Positions 8,854 through 17,815 of a DNA stretch of 57,080 nt are shown here, piece by piece. Under the pieces are notes generated by a model. That model searched no databases. It saw only the letters and a list, made by a program, of their open reading frames with translations, and was not told the origin of the DNA. The DNA lies in the NCBI GenBank assembly GCA_035493895.1, contig DATJHM010000168.1, positions 1-57,080 of the forward strand. Direction: 5' to 3'. Each line of letters starts with the position of its first letter. The stretch's first letter is position 1. The DNA is from DATJHM01 sp035493895. GTDB taxonomy: Bacteria; Chloroflexota; Ktedonobacteria; Ktedonobacterales; Ktedonobacteraceae. The position numbers were made by a program, and so were the translations under genes.

Positions 8854-9546
8854 ATGCGCTGTCCTTATTGTGGCGGTTTGAACTCGGATCAGGCCGCTTT
8901 CTGTGCTCGCTGTGGTAAAGATATAGTGATACGACCCGTTGGACGTTCGCTTCCTCCGATGCAGCCGCAAGCCCCATCTCGACCGCAAGCGCTGCCTCCG
9001 ACGCAGAGGCCTGCTGCTCCTCAGCGTCAGGTGTATCCACCACAATCACGTCCTCCGGTCCCTCCCACATCACAACGTGCTCCAGTACGCCATCCTCTGG
9101 AAACACTCGTTGATCAGTTTGCGAATGTGACAGAGGTGGCTCCAGTTGGCCCTGAAGCACCTGCGATCTTTCCTCCGCATACTGTGGAGCAGTTGCACGC
9201 ATTGGAAACAGGCGCTTTGGAGTACACGCAGATTGGCGAAGACACAGCCCCGGGCGGTAAGAAGATTGTACGTATTCTCTTTGCGCGTTGTATTCACTGG
9301 CAGCAGGTTGCGACACTGCTGAAGGCTTGTAAGACTCTTCAGTCCAGGGCGTTTCCCATACTTATCATTCAAGGCGTATACAACCAGGAAGCGAATATTT
9401 ACGCATTTAACAATGGTCAACTGCTCTTTGAGCGCGGAGTTCGTCTGGGAAGTCAGATTTTGAATCGCTACCAGATTGAGACCGGCACGGGCTTTGAGGG
9501 TGAAGCGGTTCGTATTGTCTTGACTGAAGAGAATAAAGAAAAATAG
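8854..9546 (+). CDS. Zinc-ribbon protein with proline-rich linker
   Basis: 230 residues. The N-terminus is a classic zinc ribbon with two CxxC knuckles (Cys3/Cys6 and Cys17/Cys20). Residues about 28-75 are rich in Pro, Gln and Arg and should be unstructured. The C-terminal 150 residues form an alpha/beta domain with no motif recognised (core strands around KKIVRILFAR and FPILIIQGVY). No membrane segment. The function is unknown; a scaffolding or nucleic-acid role is possible. The next gene, for a pyrimidine phosphorylase, begins 33 bases downstream on the same strand and is probably in the same transcript. Confidence 0.7.
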   Translation: MRCPYCGGLNSDQAAFCARCGKDIVIRPVGRSLPPMQPQAPSRPQALPPTQRPAAPQRQVYPPQSRPPVPPTSQRAPVRHPLETLVDQFANVTEVAPVGPEAPAIFPPHTVEQLHALETGALEYTQIGEDTAPGGKKIVRILFARCIHWQQVATLLKACKTLQSRAFPILIIQGVYNQEANIYAFNNGQLLFERGVRLGSQILNRYQIETGTGFEGEAVRIVLTEENKEK

Positions 9547-9579
9547 GTTTGCCTGTCTGAAGAGAATAGCGAGAAGAAC

Positions 9580-10887
9580 ATGCACATCATAGAACTGATA
9601 CGAAAAAAACGTGATGGAGGGGCGCTGGAAGCAGAGGAGATTGACTGGATCATCGAGCATTATACCAGCGGTAGCATCCCGGATTATCAAATGGCCGCTT
9701 TATTGATGTCTATCTATTTAAAGGGCATGGATGCACATGAGACAAGCTCGCTCACGCTGGCTATGGCACGTTCTGGTGAGCAGCTTGATGTGTGGAGGGT
9801 CGTTACGCCTGTTGTAGATAAACATAGTACCGGCGGGGTAGGTGATAAGGTGACGCTGGTAGTGGGTCCACTGGTGGCGGCCTGTGGTGTTGCAGTTGGT
9901 AAGATGACCGGTCGTGGTCTGGGTCATACTGGTGGTACTGTAGACAAATTGGAGTCTATTGCGGGTTTTCGTACAGAATTGACACGTGAGGAGTTTCTTG
10001 CTATTCTGCAACAACACCAGCTTGTGCTGGCGGGGCAGTCGACAGAACTGGCTCCGGCAGATGGGAAGATCTATGCATTGCGCGATGTGACCGGGACTAT
10101 CGAGAGTATCCCTTTGATTGCAGCCAGCATTATGAGCAAGAAAATTGCAATTGGCGCTTCGCATTTATTGCTGGATGTGAAGTTTGGCTCCGGAGCTTTT
10201 ATGAAAACGGTGGAGCAGGCGCGAGCGCTGGCAGAGGCAATGGTGGAGATTGGGCGCAACGCTGGTATGTATACGGTAGCTGCGATTACCGCGATGGAGC
10301 AGCCACTTGGGAGAGCGGTGGGCAATGCGTTAGAAGTGGCGGAGGCCCTGGCGATTTTACGCGGTGAGGGTCCGGCAGATGTTTCTGAGCTCTGCTATCA
10401 TGAGGCCGTTGAATTATTGTTGATGACGGGGAAGGTGCCGAATGAAGCGGCGGCGGAGAAGCGTGTACGGCAAGCTATTCAATCAGGGGAAGCGGTGGCG
10501 AAGATGGCGGCGGTGGTTGCTGCTCAGGGGGGAGATGCGCGGATGGTTGAGCGACCAGAGCTTTTGCCGAGTGCGCCCATCAAGCAGATGATTTTTGCAC
10601 CGGAGAGCGGCTATATTACACATATCGATGCAGAGCGTATTGGATTGATTAGCATGGAATTGGGAGCCGGGCGCTTCAAAAAAGGCGATCCAATAGATCA
10701 TCGCACGGGTTTATTATTGCAGGCGAAGGTTGGTGATCAGCTCAAAGCTGGTGATCCTCTGGTTGAGGTACATGCCAGAAATACTGAAGAGATTGCTTTG
10801 CTCAAAGAGCGCCTTCTGCATTGTTATCGCTGGAGTGAGATCCCCATTGTACCTCTGCCCTTGATTCATGCTATTATTCGTCCATAG
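9580..10887 (+). CDS. pdp: Pyrimidine-nucleoside (thymidine) phosphorylase
   Basis: 435 residues, the full length of this family. It splits thymidine, deoxyuridine or uridine with phosphate into the base and (deoxy)ribose 1-phosphate for nucleoside salvage in the cytosol. The family signature around residues 80-125 is clear: DKHSTGGVGDKVTL, then GRGLGHTGGTVDKLE, which form the phosphate and nucleoside sites. The C-terminal all-beta domain (about 345-430) contains the swapped barrel seen in these enzymes. Whether it is a strict thymidine phosphorylase (deoA) or the broader pdp enzyme cannot be settled by eye; length and the N-terminus MHIIELIRKKRDGG favour pdp. Confidence 0.95.
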   Translation: MHIIELIRKKRDGGALEAEEIDWIIEHYTSGSIPDYQMAALLMSIYLKGMDAHETSSLTLAMARSGEQLDVWRVVTPVVDKHSTGGVGDKVTLVVGPLVAACGVAVGKMTGRGLGHTGGTVDKLESIAGFRTELTREEFLAILQQHQLVLAGQSTELAPADGKIYALRDVTGTIESIPLIAASIMSKKIAIGASHLLLDVKFGSGAFMKTVEQARALAEAMVEIGRNAGMYTVAAITAMEQPLGRAVGNALEVAEALAILRGEGPADVSELCYHEAVELLLMTGKVPNEAAAEKRVRQAIQSGEAVAKMAAVVAAQGGDARMVERPELLPSAPIKQMIFAPESGYITHIDAERIGLISMELGAGRFKKGDPIDHRTGLLLQAKVGDQLKAGDPLVEVHARNTEEIALLKERLLHCYRWSEIPIVPLPLIHAIIRP

Positions 10888-11126
10888 CGAACTCATTTTT
10901 TGCAGTGGCTGGTAATGTGGGAAGGGAGCAGTGAAAATGAGAATTTCATGATAAAAAATCCTCGCAGGTACTAAAAGATTAGCTCTCCTTGCCTTTTTAG
11001 TGGTAAGCTTCCAATATATAGAAAAGGCGTAGCATTGTGTATGTAAATCATGGGTCTCTGTACTTTTTAAATGCCTGAAGTGGGAAAATACCTATATTGC
11101 ATAATATTTCATTTGTGTATCGTGTA

Positions 11127-11155
11127 TTGCAGAAAATAACGGGCAATAATATAAA
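11127..11155 (+). promoter_or_regulatory. Promoter candidate for the GT39-like gene
   Basis: TTGCAG, 17 bases, TATAAA, ending 27 bases before the start codon at 11182. This would give a very short leader. Confidence 0.35.
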
Positions 11156-11181
11156 GCAGTGTAAAAACGAAGTAGGGACAT

Positions 11182-13602
11182 ATGACATTTAGCAGTAATC
11201 AGGAGAACGAGAATGATCAGCTGAGTGAAGGAGAAGTTGAGGACATCAACGAGGCTGGGAATGTTGTGTCCCAGGCTCCATTGTCCCTTAAGTCCCTATC
11301 TACAGACGATCGACAGTTCAAGACACATATGGAAGATGTTCAATTACAGGACCAGAAAGCGGATACAGGGCCGACTCATGCTGGCGACCAGGATGAGGAA
11401 GAAAAACAGCCACAACCTTTAGCGCAAGAATCCTCCACGGGGCAGGAAGGCTCCTCTACTCCGAAGCAATTTAAATATGCTGAGCCCGGTACGGATATAC
11501 CAGAACAGAAAGCAGATGCGGAGAAGGAGGATATACCTGTTGGGAGTATACCAGTTCAATCACAGATAACGCGTGAGGAGAAAGGGGTTGCTTTAGTCGA
11601 AGGGGTGTCAGCGCATAGCGTGATGCTACAGGAAAGGGAAATCCGCAAGGCCCTCGTTGAGGATTTTGCTGAATTCGAGCGAAGTAAGGAGGCTGTATTG
11701 CAGAAGAATATGAAACGTTCGCCTGAGCGAGAAGCGCACCAACCGGCAGCACTTACTGAGAACGTCGTATTGTATCGTGGCCAGCATTTCTATGTACGCA
11801 CCACTGTCAGCCCCGACAAGAAACGCAGTGTCCACCCTTTGCGTAAACCGACCGGCCATACGGCGATGGTCCCCAAGGTGAATCCTAATCAGAAAGAGCG
11901 TGTTGCTGAACGTGAGACGCGTCTGATGCCAGCGATTGATGTGGTAGATTTCGTGCCTCTGAAAAGGCGTCTCTATCTTCCTGCCTGGTTTGAAATAGCA
12001 TATGTCGCGCTTGGGATGATTATTTCTGTAATTCTCCACGCCTATAATATGTTCAACTATCCGCTGTACGAAATGGATGAAGGTACGTACATGTCGGCGG
12101 CCTGGGCTGTACTCAATGGGAAGATCTATCCATATGCCTATGGGTACGGCCATCCACCGTTTGCCTGGATGCAACTCGCGGGTCTGGTTCAGCTAATAGG
12201 AGGCCTCTTTCTCTTCGGGAATGCTATTAACACTGGCCGCGTAATCATGCTTTTGTATACCGTATGTGACACGCTACTTGTATATCTGATTGCGCGTAAA
12301 ATGAGCGGTAGCCGTTTGATGGCTCTGCTGTCTATGGTGCTTTTCGCCTATTCGCCGCTGGCCGTTACTTATCAGCGTCTGGTGCTGCTGGATAATATTG
12401 CGACGTTCTGGTTCTTGCTCTCGCTCTATTTGCTGGTGATCAGTCGTAGTAAACTGAGATATACGATTATATCTGCTATCTGCCTGGGGCTGTCGGTACT
12501 TTCCAAAGAGGTCCTGGCGCTTGTGATGCCTGCGATGGTCTATGGTGTCTGGCTGTATACAACCAGATTTCAGCGTAAGTTTGCTCTGGTTGCGTTTATT
12601 TACACTTTTGTTGCAGTTGTCTCTCTCTGGGTCCTGATGGCTATATTGAAAGGCGAGCTGCTTCCTCAAGGATGGTTACCCTGGGATAAGCATCAACATT
12701 TGAGTTTCATTGGGACATTTCTCCAACAGACTCAACGAGGCCAAAATCAAGGCGCATTTATCACCAGCTGGTATGCATGGTATGGCACAGATCCCCTATT
12801 TATGGTGCTGGGTTTAGTTGCGATAGCTTTCAATGTCATTATCGGATGGTGGAAGCGGAATCAACTTTTCCTGGCGCTACTGGCTATTAGCTACTGGCTA
12901 TTGCTTGTACGTGGTGGTGTGGTGTTTGGCTTCTACTTCATTCCGCTGATACCAATGATGGCGCTGAATAGCGCGATGATGGTGCATACGATCGCCGATT
13001 GGCTGGGACGCTTTGTGCGGCTGGACATGTTCCGCGCGTTCCTTATTTATTGTGTGCTGGGCTGCGTGGTGTTTTTCTTCGCGACGAACTCTCAACTTGT
13101 CTATCATGATGATGTTACTTCGGTGCAGACCCAGGCAATGAACTGGGTGAGCACAAATATTCCGCGTGACTCGTATGTCATAATGAATAGCTATATGTAT
13201 ACGGATTTACGTGTGCCAGGAGGAGCTGCCGTTGGCTCCGGATCGGTTTTTCCGAATGCGGAAGTTTATATCAATATCGCTACTGATCCGACGTTGTTGG
13301 CGGAGGTAGGCGAGAACTGGGATCGTGTGGATTATATCGTTGCTGACTCTCAAATTGAGCAATATATCACTTCGAGCCAGTTGCCCTCAGGCGCTATGTT
13401 TATGAGGCAGGCTCTGTATGCGGCCGGGTACCCTAATTCTCCCTGTGCTGTCTTTAAGTCGCCTGGCTATGAAATGCATGTCTGGTGCGTCAAGCATAAG
13501 AATCCGAAGCCGGTAGCCTCTTCCGCGCCGATAGGCCCACCTCCGTTGCTGGCGCGAGGCGCAACCCCTGTAGAGACCGTGAAACGTTCGTTGTTGGGGT
13601 GA
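11182..13602 (+). CDS. GT39-like membrane glycosyltransferase with long acidic N-terminal tail
   Basis: 806 residues. The first 260 or so are hydrophilic, rich in Glu, Gln and Ser, and probably disordered in the cytoplasm. From about residue 270 there are some 11-12 hydrophobic helices. The first periplasm-facing loop carries the acidic pair Asp299-Glu300 in YEMDEGTYM, the hallmark of PMT/ArnT/GT39-type transferases, which use a lipid-phosphate sugar donor. A soluble C-terminal domain of about 150 residues follows the last helix. Likely modifies a cell-surface lipid, glycan or protein; donor and acceptor are unknown. It is convergent with the kinase gene, only 13 bases apart. A second GT39-like protein is encoded at 29318-30970 without the tail. 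Confidence 0.82.
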   Translation: MTFSSNQENENDQLSEGEVEDINEAGNVVSQAPLSLKSLSTDDRQFKTHMEDVQLQDQKADTGPTHAGDQDEEEKQPQPLAQESSTGQEGSSTPKQFKYAEPGTDIPEQKADAEKEDIPVGSIPVQSQITREEKGVALVEGVSAHSVMLQEREIRKALVEDFAEFERSKEAVLQKNMKRSPEREAHQPAALTENVVLYRGQHFYVRTTVSPDKKRSVHPLRKPTGHTAMVPKVNPNQKERVAERETRLMPAIDVVDFVPLKRRLYLPAWFEIAYVALGMIISVILHAYNMFNYPLYEMDEGTYMSAAWAVLNGKIYPYAYGYGHPPFAWMQLAGLVQLIGGLFLFGNAINTGRVIMLLYTVCDTLLVYLIARKMSGSRLMALLSMVLFAYSPLAVTYQRLVLLDNIATFWFLLSLYLLVISRSKLRYTIISAICLGLSVLSKEVLALVMPAMVYGVWLYTTRFQRKFALVAFIYTFVAVVSLWVLMAILKGELLPQGWLPWDKHQHLSFIGTFLQQTQRGQNQGAFITSWYAWYGTDPLFMVLGLVAIAFNVIIGWWKRNQLFLALLAISYWLLLVRGGVVFGFYFIPLIPMMALNSAMMVHTIADWLGRFVRLDMFRAFLIYCVLGCVVFFFATNSQLVYHDDVTSVQTQAMNWVSTNIPRDSYVIMNSYMYTDLRVPGGAAVGSGSVFPNAEVYINIATDPTLLAEVGENWDRVDYIVADSQIEQYITSSQLPSGAMFMRQALYAAGYPNSPCAVFKSPGYEMHVWCVKHKNPKPVASSAPIGPPPLLARGATPVETVKRSLLG

Positions 13603-13615
13603 TCATGAGTGCCAA

Positions 13616-15073
13616 CTATATGGGAAAGAGTAGCTGGCCTGTTTGGTGAAGAGCATGAGGGGCCAGATGGAGCGCGATGAAAAGTACGACCATGAGTAGA
13701 GCCAGGAGTAAGGCTAGCAGAAAAGCGATCTGCGCGACTCGCCGCAGTAGTCGGGGTGTACTCTGTATCGGGAACTGGTTGAGTGGCTCAGTCTCTCCTC
13801 GCGAGCGCGTTGATCGATGGTGGAAGTGCAATACACGCTGCTTCAAGCTTTCATCAACAAGGGCAATCTGGCTGTCAAGCATTTCCTGCTCCACTTGTAT
13901 CGCATGTGCATGTTGTAGTGTTCTGCGTATTTTCTGATGCTGTTCTGTTTCTTGCATTTCGTCCGTGTCAAGCATTGCTGCCTGATGCAGAAAGGTCGTG
14001 CTGAGCAGGGCCTCGACGGTCTCCGAAATCCCCTTAAGGGTAAGAGCACGCTGGTGTAGTTGTTGCGCGTTCATCATCATCATGGCATCTGGCGTTTCCT
14101 GCAAAGGGAGTGTATGACGTTGATAGGCCAGACGCTCTTCGATATCGTAGGCTCGTGTGAGGGCCAGGTAAAAGATGTGTGCCGATTGAAATCGTCGATC
14201 TGGCTCGTTATGTAAAGCGAGGGTAAGCAGGCCCTGTAATGTTTGTGAGAGTTCTTTTGTCTCCCTGGCATGCTCTTCTCGCTCGATGGGCCGTTTGCCA
14301 TAGAGCATCTCATACAAAATGATGCCCAGGCTGAACAGGTCGGAGCGTGTGTCTATCTGTCCTTCTGATCGATATTGTTCGGGGGGAGCATAGGCAGGTG
14401 AGCCAAATTCCAGATTCTCATTTTTATGTGAAGATGTAAGGTAACGTGCAATGCCAAAATCAATGAGTTTCAGTGTTCCGCCCGGCGTGAGAATGATATT
14501 GGCCGGTTTCAGATCGCGGTAGATGATTGGCGGCTCATTTTTATGTAAACAATCGAGGATGTCGCAGAGTTGGAGAGCGTAATTGAGGGCCTCGCGTGGT
14601 GGTAATGGCGCATTATGTTGCAGGTAGGTGCTCAATGTTGGACCTGGCAGATATTCAATAACCAGGTACCAGTACCCATCCTCGAAGAAATAGTCGTAAA
14701 GTGCCGGGATAGCCGGGTGATGGAGGCGCGCTAGCAGGAGAGCTTCACGTAAGAAGCTATCAGTATGGATGCCTCCGCTGCTGGGAAAGCTGGTAGATGA
14801 GAGCGGGAAGGAATGAGCGTAGGGGTGATCCGTCCAATGTTCTCCTTGTAGATGTGCGTCTAATTCATCGATAACGCTCTCAGGTAATGGGTAATCGGCG
14901 CGATCCTGCTTCAAGGCGAATGAGAGATTGAGTGTGGTATGGACTGCGAGATAGACGGTGCTCATTCCCCCCTGTCCCAGGATCTGTTGAATAGCATAGG
15001 TGCCATCGCGTAATGTTTGTCCTATCAGTTGATCTTTTTGAATAGCGTGCTGTGCCCATCGCGTACCTGTCAT
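13616..15073 (-). CDS. Ser/Thr protein kinase, PknB type, with C-terminal membrane anchor
   Basis: 485 residues. The kinase domain spans about 20-310: Gly-rich loop GQGGMSTVY, catalytic-loop YRDLKPANI (the usual HRD is YRD here, as in many bacterial kinases of this group), LIDFGIAR at the DFG position, and YAPPEQY as the APE-like segment. The phosphate-anchoring Lys is in FALKQ. The next 130 residues are helical and charged, then one hydrophobic helix (about 453-478) ends in a very short tail outside. No PASTA repeats or other sensor is visible. The start at 15073 has GGGGGA at 7 bases. It has its own promoter candidate at 15115-15143. Convergent with the GT39-like gene. Confidence 0.92.
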   Translation of the reverse strand: MTGTRWAQHAIQKDQLIGQTLRDGTYAIQQILGQGGMSTVYLAVHTTLNLSFALKQDRADYPLPESVIDELDAHLQGEHWTDHPYAHSFPLSSTSFPSSGGIHTDSFLREALLLARLHHPAIPALYDYFFEDGYWYLVIEYLPGPTLSTYLQHNAPLPPREALNYALQLCDILDCLHKNEPPIIYRDLKPANIILTPGGTLKLIDFGIARYLTSSHKNENLEFGSPAYAPPEQYRSEGQIDTRSDLFSLGIILYEMLYGKRPIEREEHARETKELSQTLQGLLTLALHNEPDRRFQSAHIFYLALTRAYDIEERLAYQRHTLPLQETPDAMMMMNAQQLHQRALTLKGISETVEALLSTTFLHQAAMLDTDEMQETEQHQKIRRTLQHAHAIQVEQEMLDSQIALVDESLKQRVLHFHHRSTRSRGETEPLNQFPIQSTPRLLRRVAQIAFLLALLLALLMVVLFIALHLAPHALHQTGQLLFPI

Positions 15074-15114
15074 GTACGGTTCCCCCTTCCACTATTACCC
15101 TATTTTTTTTATAA

Positions 15115-15143
15115 TACTAGCGGAGGACAAACGTTTCGTCAAC
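15115..15143 (-). promoter_or_regulatory. Promoter candidate for the Ser/Thr kinase gene
   Basis: On the minus strand, TTGACG, 17 bases, TAGTAT, about 42 bases before the start codon. Confidence 0.5.
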
Positions 15144-15458
15144 AAGTAAACGGTATTGTATCGAGCATATATCTGCTGCTTTTTATTTCTATCTATATAT
15201 CTTTTTTGCTGTATTTGCATATTTGCCTTCCCTGTATATTCATTTATAAATGTATATAAAGATTGCTGAAACAAAAAAGTTCGTCGTTTTCAGTGGCTTT
15301 TTAGCACGGCGAACATGCTGTTCCGAGCGTAAGAAAAACGAAAAATAGCAATAATGGCAATATGGTTATTTCAACAGAAATAACTGGTGGCAGGATTGTC
15401 TCTATTTATTTAGTATGATCGTGCAATCCTGCCAGATATCTTCGTGATGGAGAGGTAT
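15144..15458. other. Gene-free, A+T-rich stretch
   Basis: About 315 bases between the kinase promoter and the end of the GtrA gene, with runs of T and A. No gene, RNA or clear hairpin is seen. Confidence 0.5.
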
Positions 15459-15947
15459 TCAGACTTTGATCTCTTCACTGGTCTGAACTGCCGAGGGAAG
15501 TTCGCTGCTGAGCAGGGGTTTTTCAATTGGTCGAAAAACGAAACGTTTTGAGATCGCAAAGTTATAAAGGAAGACGGCGATGATGCCGATTGGGCTCGCG
15601 ACATACTCGTTGATGCCCAGCCATTTCTTGAGCACAATTGCGATAAGGATCGTGAGAATTTGTGCCGAGATGCTGGTTGATTGAGCTTTCAGGGCGCGTT
15701 TCACCCAGTCCCAGCCGTGAATATGCTGGCTCTGTTCCCTATAGGTAAAGAGCTGGTTCAGGACGAAATTGATGGTAGTGCTCACTTCAAACGAGCAGAC
15801 GACAGCCAGATAGTAGAGATTATCGTTATTATGAAACAGAAAGAGAAACAGTGCCAGTGCCAGATCGTTGATGGGAATGCCCAGTCCACCTACGATGGCG
15901 TATCGTACAATATGTTTACGCCATAGTTTTTGTAATGTATTTTGCAT
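15459..15947 (-). CDS. GtrA-like membrane protein
   Basis: 162 residues, the usual size for GtrA/DPMS-type proteins, with four hydrophobic helices (starting near VRYAIVGGLGIPINDLALAL). These proteins are thought to flip polyprenyl-phosphate-linked sugars or to assist their transferases, which suits a window with two GT39-like enzymes. The C-terminal tail (after KRFVFRP) is cytoplasmic and hydrophilic. The start is uncertain: ATG at 15947 has no ribosome site, while a TTG at 15968 directly follows GAGAGGGAGG and would add seven residues. It stands alone in its transcript as far as can be seen. Confidence 0.85.
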   Translation of the reverse strand: MQNTLQKLWRKHIVRYAIVGGLGIPINDLALALFLFLFHNNDNLYYLAVVCSFEVSTTINFVLNQLFTYREQSQHIHGWDWVKRALKAQSTSISAQILTILIAIVLKKWLGINEYVASPIGIIAVFLYNFAISKRFVFRPIEKPLLSSELPSAVQTSEEIKV

Positions 15948-16185
15948 TGTGGTAAAAATAATATTCAACCTCCCTCTCGAAATGCTTTTTCTATTATACC
16001 TTACCTTACTTTTCGCACTATTAAAAGCCGAACTAATAGCCTAGCCCATTCAGCAATAGGGCTATAACCGTCCGTAATTGTATGCGTTATTGAGCATGAT
16101 TTTTGCGAGCTCTGCAACACATTGTGCGGCTCTATCTATTTAAACGTTTTCCTCAGGGTAATAAGTGACTATTTTTTTCGTTTCT

Positions 16186-17001
16186 TTACGGCGTGCGCAA
16201 GAATGTCGTGATGGCGACCATATATGCTGCGTGCTGCTCGCGGCGGATATTATGACCAGCACCATGAATCTGGATGAATTGACCAGCATGTAGTATCTGT
16301 GTTGCCTGCTGGGCCGTTTCTCGTGAAACGATCGCTCCACGTTCGGTGTCGCCGATCAAGAGCAGGGTCGGACTGCTTATCTGCCCAACCAGTTCACGCC
16401 AATCGGGGAGCTCGAGACGAGCATGTTTAAAGACTGCCATGTCAACCTGCTCTTTTGAAGCGGCCCAGGGCGGCAGTTCTGCCTCTGGCCAGGCTGGATT
16501 ATCATGGCGTCCTTGCATGATGCGCTCTTCATATGATTTCGCGCGCAATGTTCTCAGCCACGCGAGCCGAGGATTATCTTCAGGCGCAAGAATGGGCGTA
16601 TCTATTCGTGATGGTTCTGATCGCCAGGGAGGATCTTCCAGTAAAAGAGCCTGTACCAGTTCAGGATGTTGCGCTGCAACCAGGGCGGCAGTCGCTGCTC
16701 CCATAGAATGGCCAAGCAAGCGAGTTTGGCCCAGATGCAAAGCCTGAATACATGCCACGACATCGGCGGCAAGTAGTTCCTGCGAGAAACCGCTTTCGGC
16801 TCGGCTAGAGCGGCCATGTCCACGTGCATCGAGCATGATGACATCGTAATCTGCTTCCAACTCCTGTGCGACTGGCGTCCAGCAGAGCCCGTTATCGGTT
16901 ACGCCGTGCAGCAGGACGAGAGAAGGTTTCTCGCCACCTGTGCGATTGTAGTGAATGTGAAGTCCGTTTGCTTGCAATTCGCCTTCGAACCAGATTGCCA
17001 T
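16186..17001 (-). CDS. Alpha/beta hydrolase
   Basis: 271 residues, full length for this fold. The nucleophile elbow is GHSMG (Ser near 98), the oxyanion HG motif is LLHGVTDNG, the acid is probably the Asp in LLIGDTERG and the base the His in GAGHNIRRE. These make a complete catalytic triad. No signal peptide, so cytosolic. Substrate unknown; esterase, haloperoxidase-like or C-C hydrolase activities all occur in this family. It lies 36 bases after the methyltransferase gene on the same strand and may be the last gene of a three-gene unit (HAD, methyltransferase, hydrolase). Confidence 0.88.
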   Translation of the reverse strand: MAIWFEGELQANGLHIHYNRTGGEKPSLVLLHGVTDNGLCWTPVAQELEADYDVIMLDARGHGRSSRAESGFSQELLAADVVACIQALHLGQTRLLGHSMGAATAALVAAQHPELVQALLLEDPPWRSEPSRIDTPILAPEDNPRLAWLRTLRAKSYEERIMQGRHDNPAWPEAELPPWAASKEQVDMAVFKHARLELPDWRELVGQISSPTLLLIGDTERGAIVSRETAQQATQILHAGQFIQIHGAGHNIRREQHAAYMVAITTFLRTP

Positions 17002-17037
17002 GAATGCATCCTACTTTCTTATCCAGAAATTCAGCTA

Positions 17038-17802
17038 CTAGATCTTATCACCAGTCGTAATATAGACCTCCCAGCGTGGGCTGCGTACGCGCTCAGAGCG
17101 GCGGCGCAGTCCTACCTGTTCGAGAGGGATATGTTGTCCAAACCAGGCGTCGGGAATGATCGTGCTGGTGGTACCCGCAAGTGTCTCTCGTGTTGTGTGC
17201 AAGGTGCGTTCCTCAGGATCTTTCTCGCCGCGCTGTCGAGCCTTCTCTTCAGAGAGGTTGCGTTTTTTGCGCGGTCCATAGAGTGCCGCTGGCCCATAGA
17301 CCAGGGACTGAAGAAAGACGAGAATCGGCTGTACGAAGCCTACCGGGAGAAGATTTGCCCCTTCTATAACGATCAGCCGACCACCGGGACGAAGCACGCG
17401 TGCTATCTCTGAGAGGCTATCAGGATCGTAGATATATTCTGATGGGAAGGTACTGACGACGCTGTCGAAGGTTTCTGTGCTGAAGGGAAGGGCCTGTGCC
17501 GAACCCTGAATGATGGTGGCATCATTGCCTCGTCCGCGTTTGTGCAGCGTATCACGAGCGGCGGCGACCATCTGCGGCGAGTGCTCGATAGCGCGACATT
17601 CATAGCCTGCTTCCAGCATATCGGCGAGTAGATCACCCAATCCGCAGCCGATTTCGAGCACAATCGTGCCATGCAGCCGTGTCAGCACCAGACGTTGCCA
17701 GACTCTCCATTGACCGGCGAAGGGAACTGTGCTGGCAAAACGATAGAGATAGCGATTTTTGTAAAGTGTCTCGAAGAGCAGTTTGCGCAGAGATGGTATC
17801 AT
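17038..17802 (-). CDS. Class I SAM-dependent methyltransferase
   Basis: 254 residues. The SAM-binding motif I is VLEIGCGLGDLL, followed by an acidic end of strand 2 (CRAIEHSPQM), motif DATIIQGSAQALPFS and VVSTFPSEY (post-motif), which is the Methyltransf_11 pattern used by small-molecule, lipid or quinone methyltransferases. Acceptor unknown. ATG at 17802 follows GAGGGAAG and lies 13 bases behind the stop of the HAD gene; an upstream in-frame extension overlapping the HAD gene is not credible. The C-terminal 60 residues are basic. Confidence 0.88.
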   Translation of the reverse strand: MIPSLRKLLFETLYKNRYLYRFASTVPFAGQWRVWQRLVLTRLHGTIVLEIGCGLGDLLADMLEAGYECRAIEHSPQMVAAARDTLHKRGRGNDATIIQGSAQALPFSTETFDSVVSTFPSEYIYDPDSLSEIARVLRPGGRLIVIEGANLLPVGFVQPILVFLQSLVYGPAALYGPRKKRNLSEEKARQRGEKDPEERTLHTTRETLAGTTSTIIPDAWFGQHIPLEQVGLRRRSERVRSPRWEVYITTGDKI

Positions 17803-17815
17803 TGCCGCTTCCCTC

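Noticed and set aside
16042..16064. Short hairpin TAGCCC/GGGCTA downstream of the alpha/beta hydrolase gene
   Set aside because: Only 6-bp arms and no T run on either strand; not strong enough to call a terminator.
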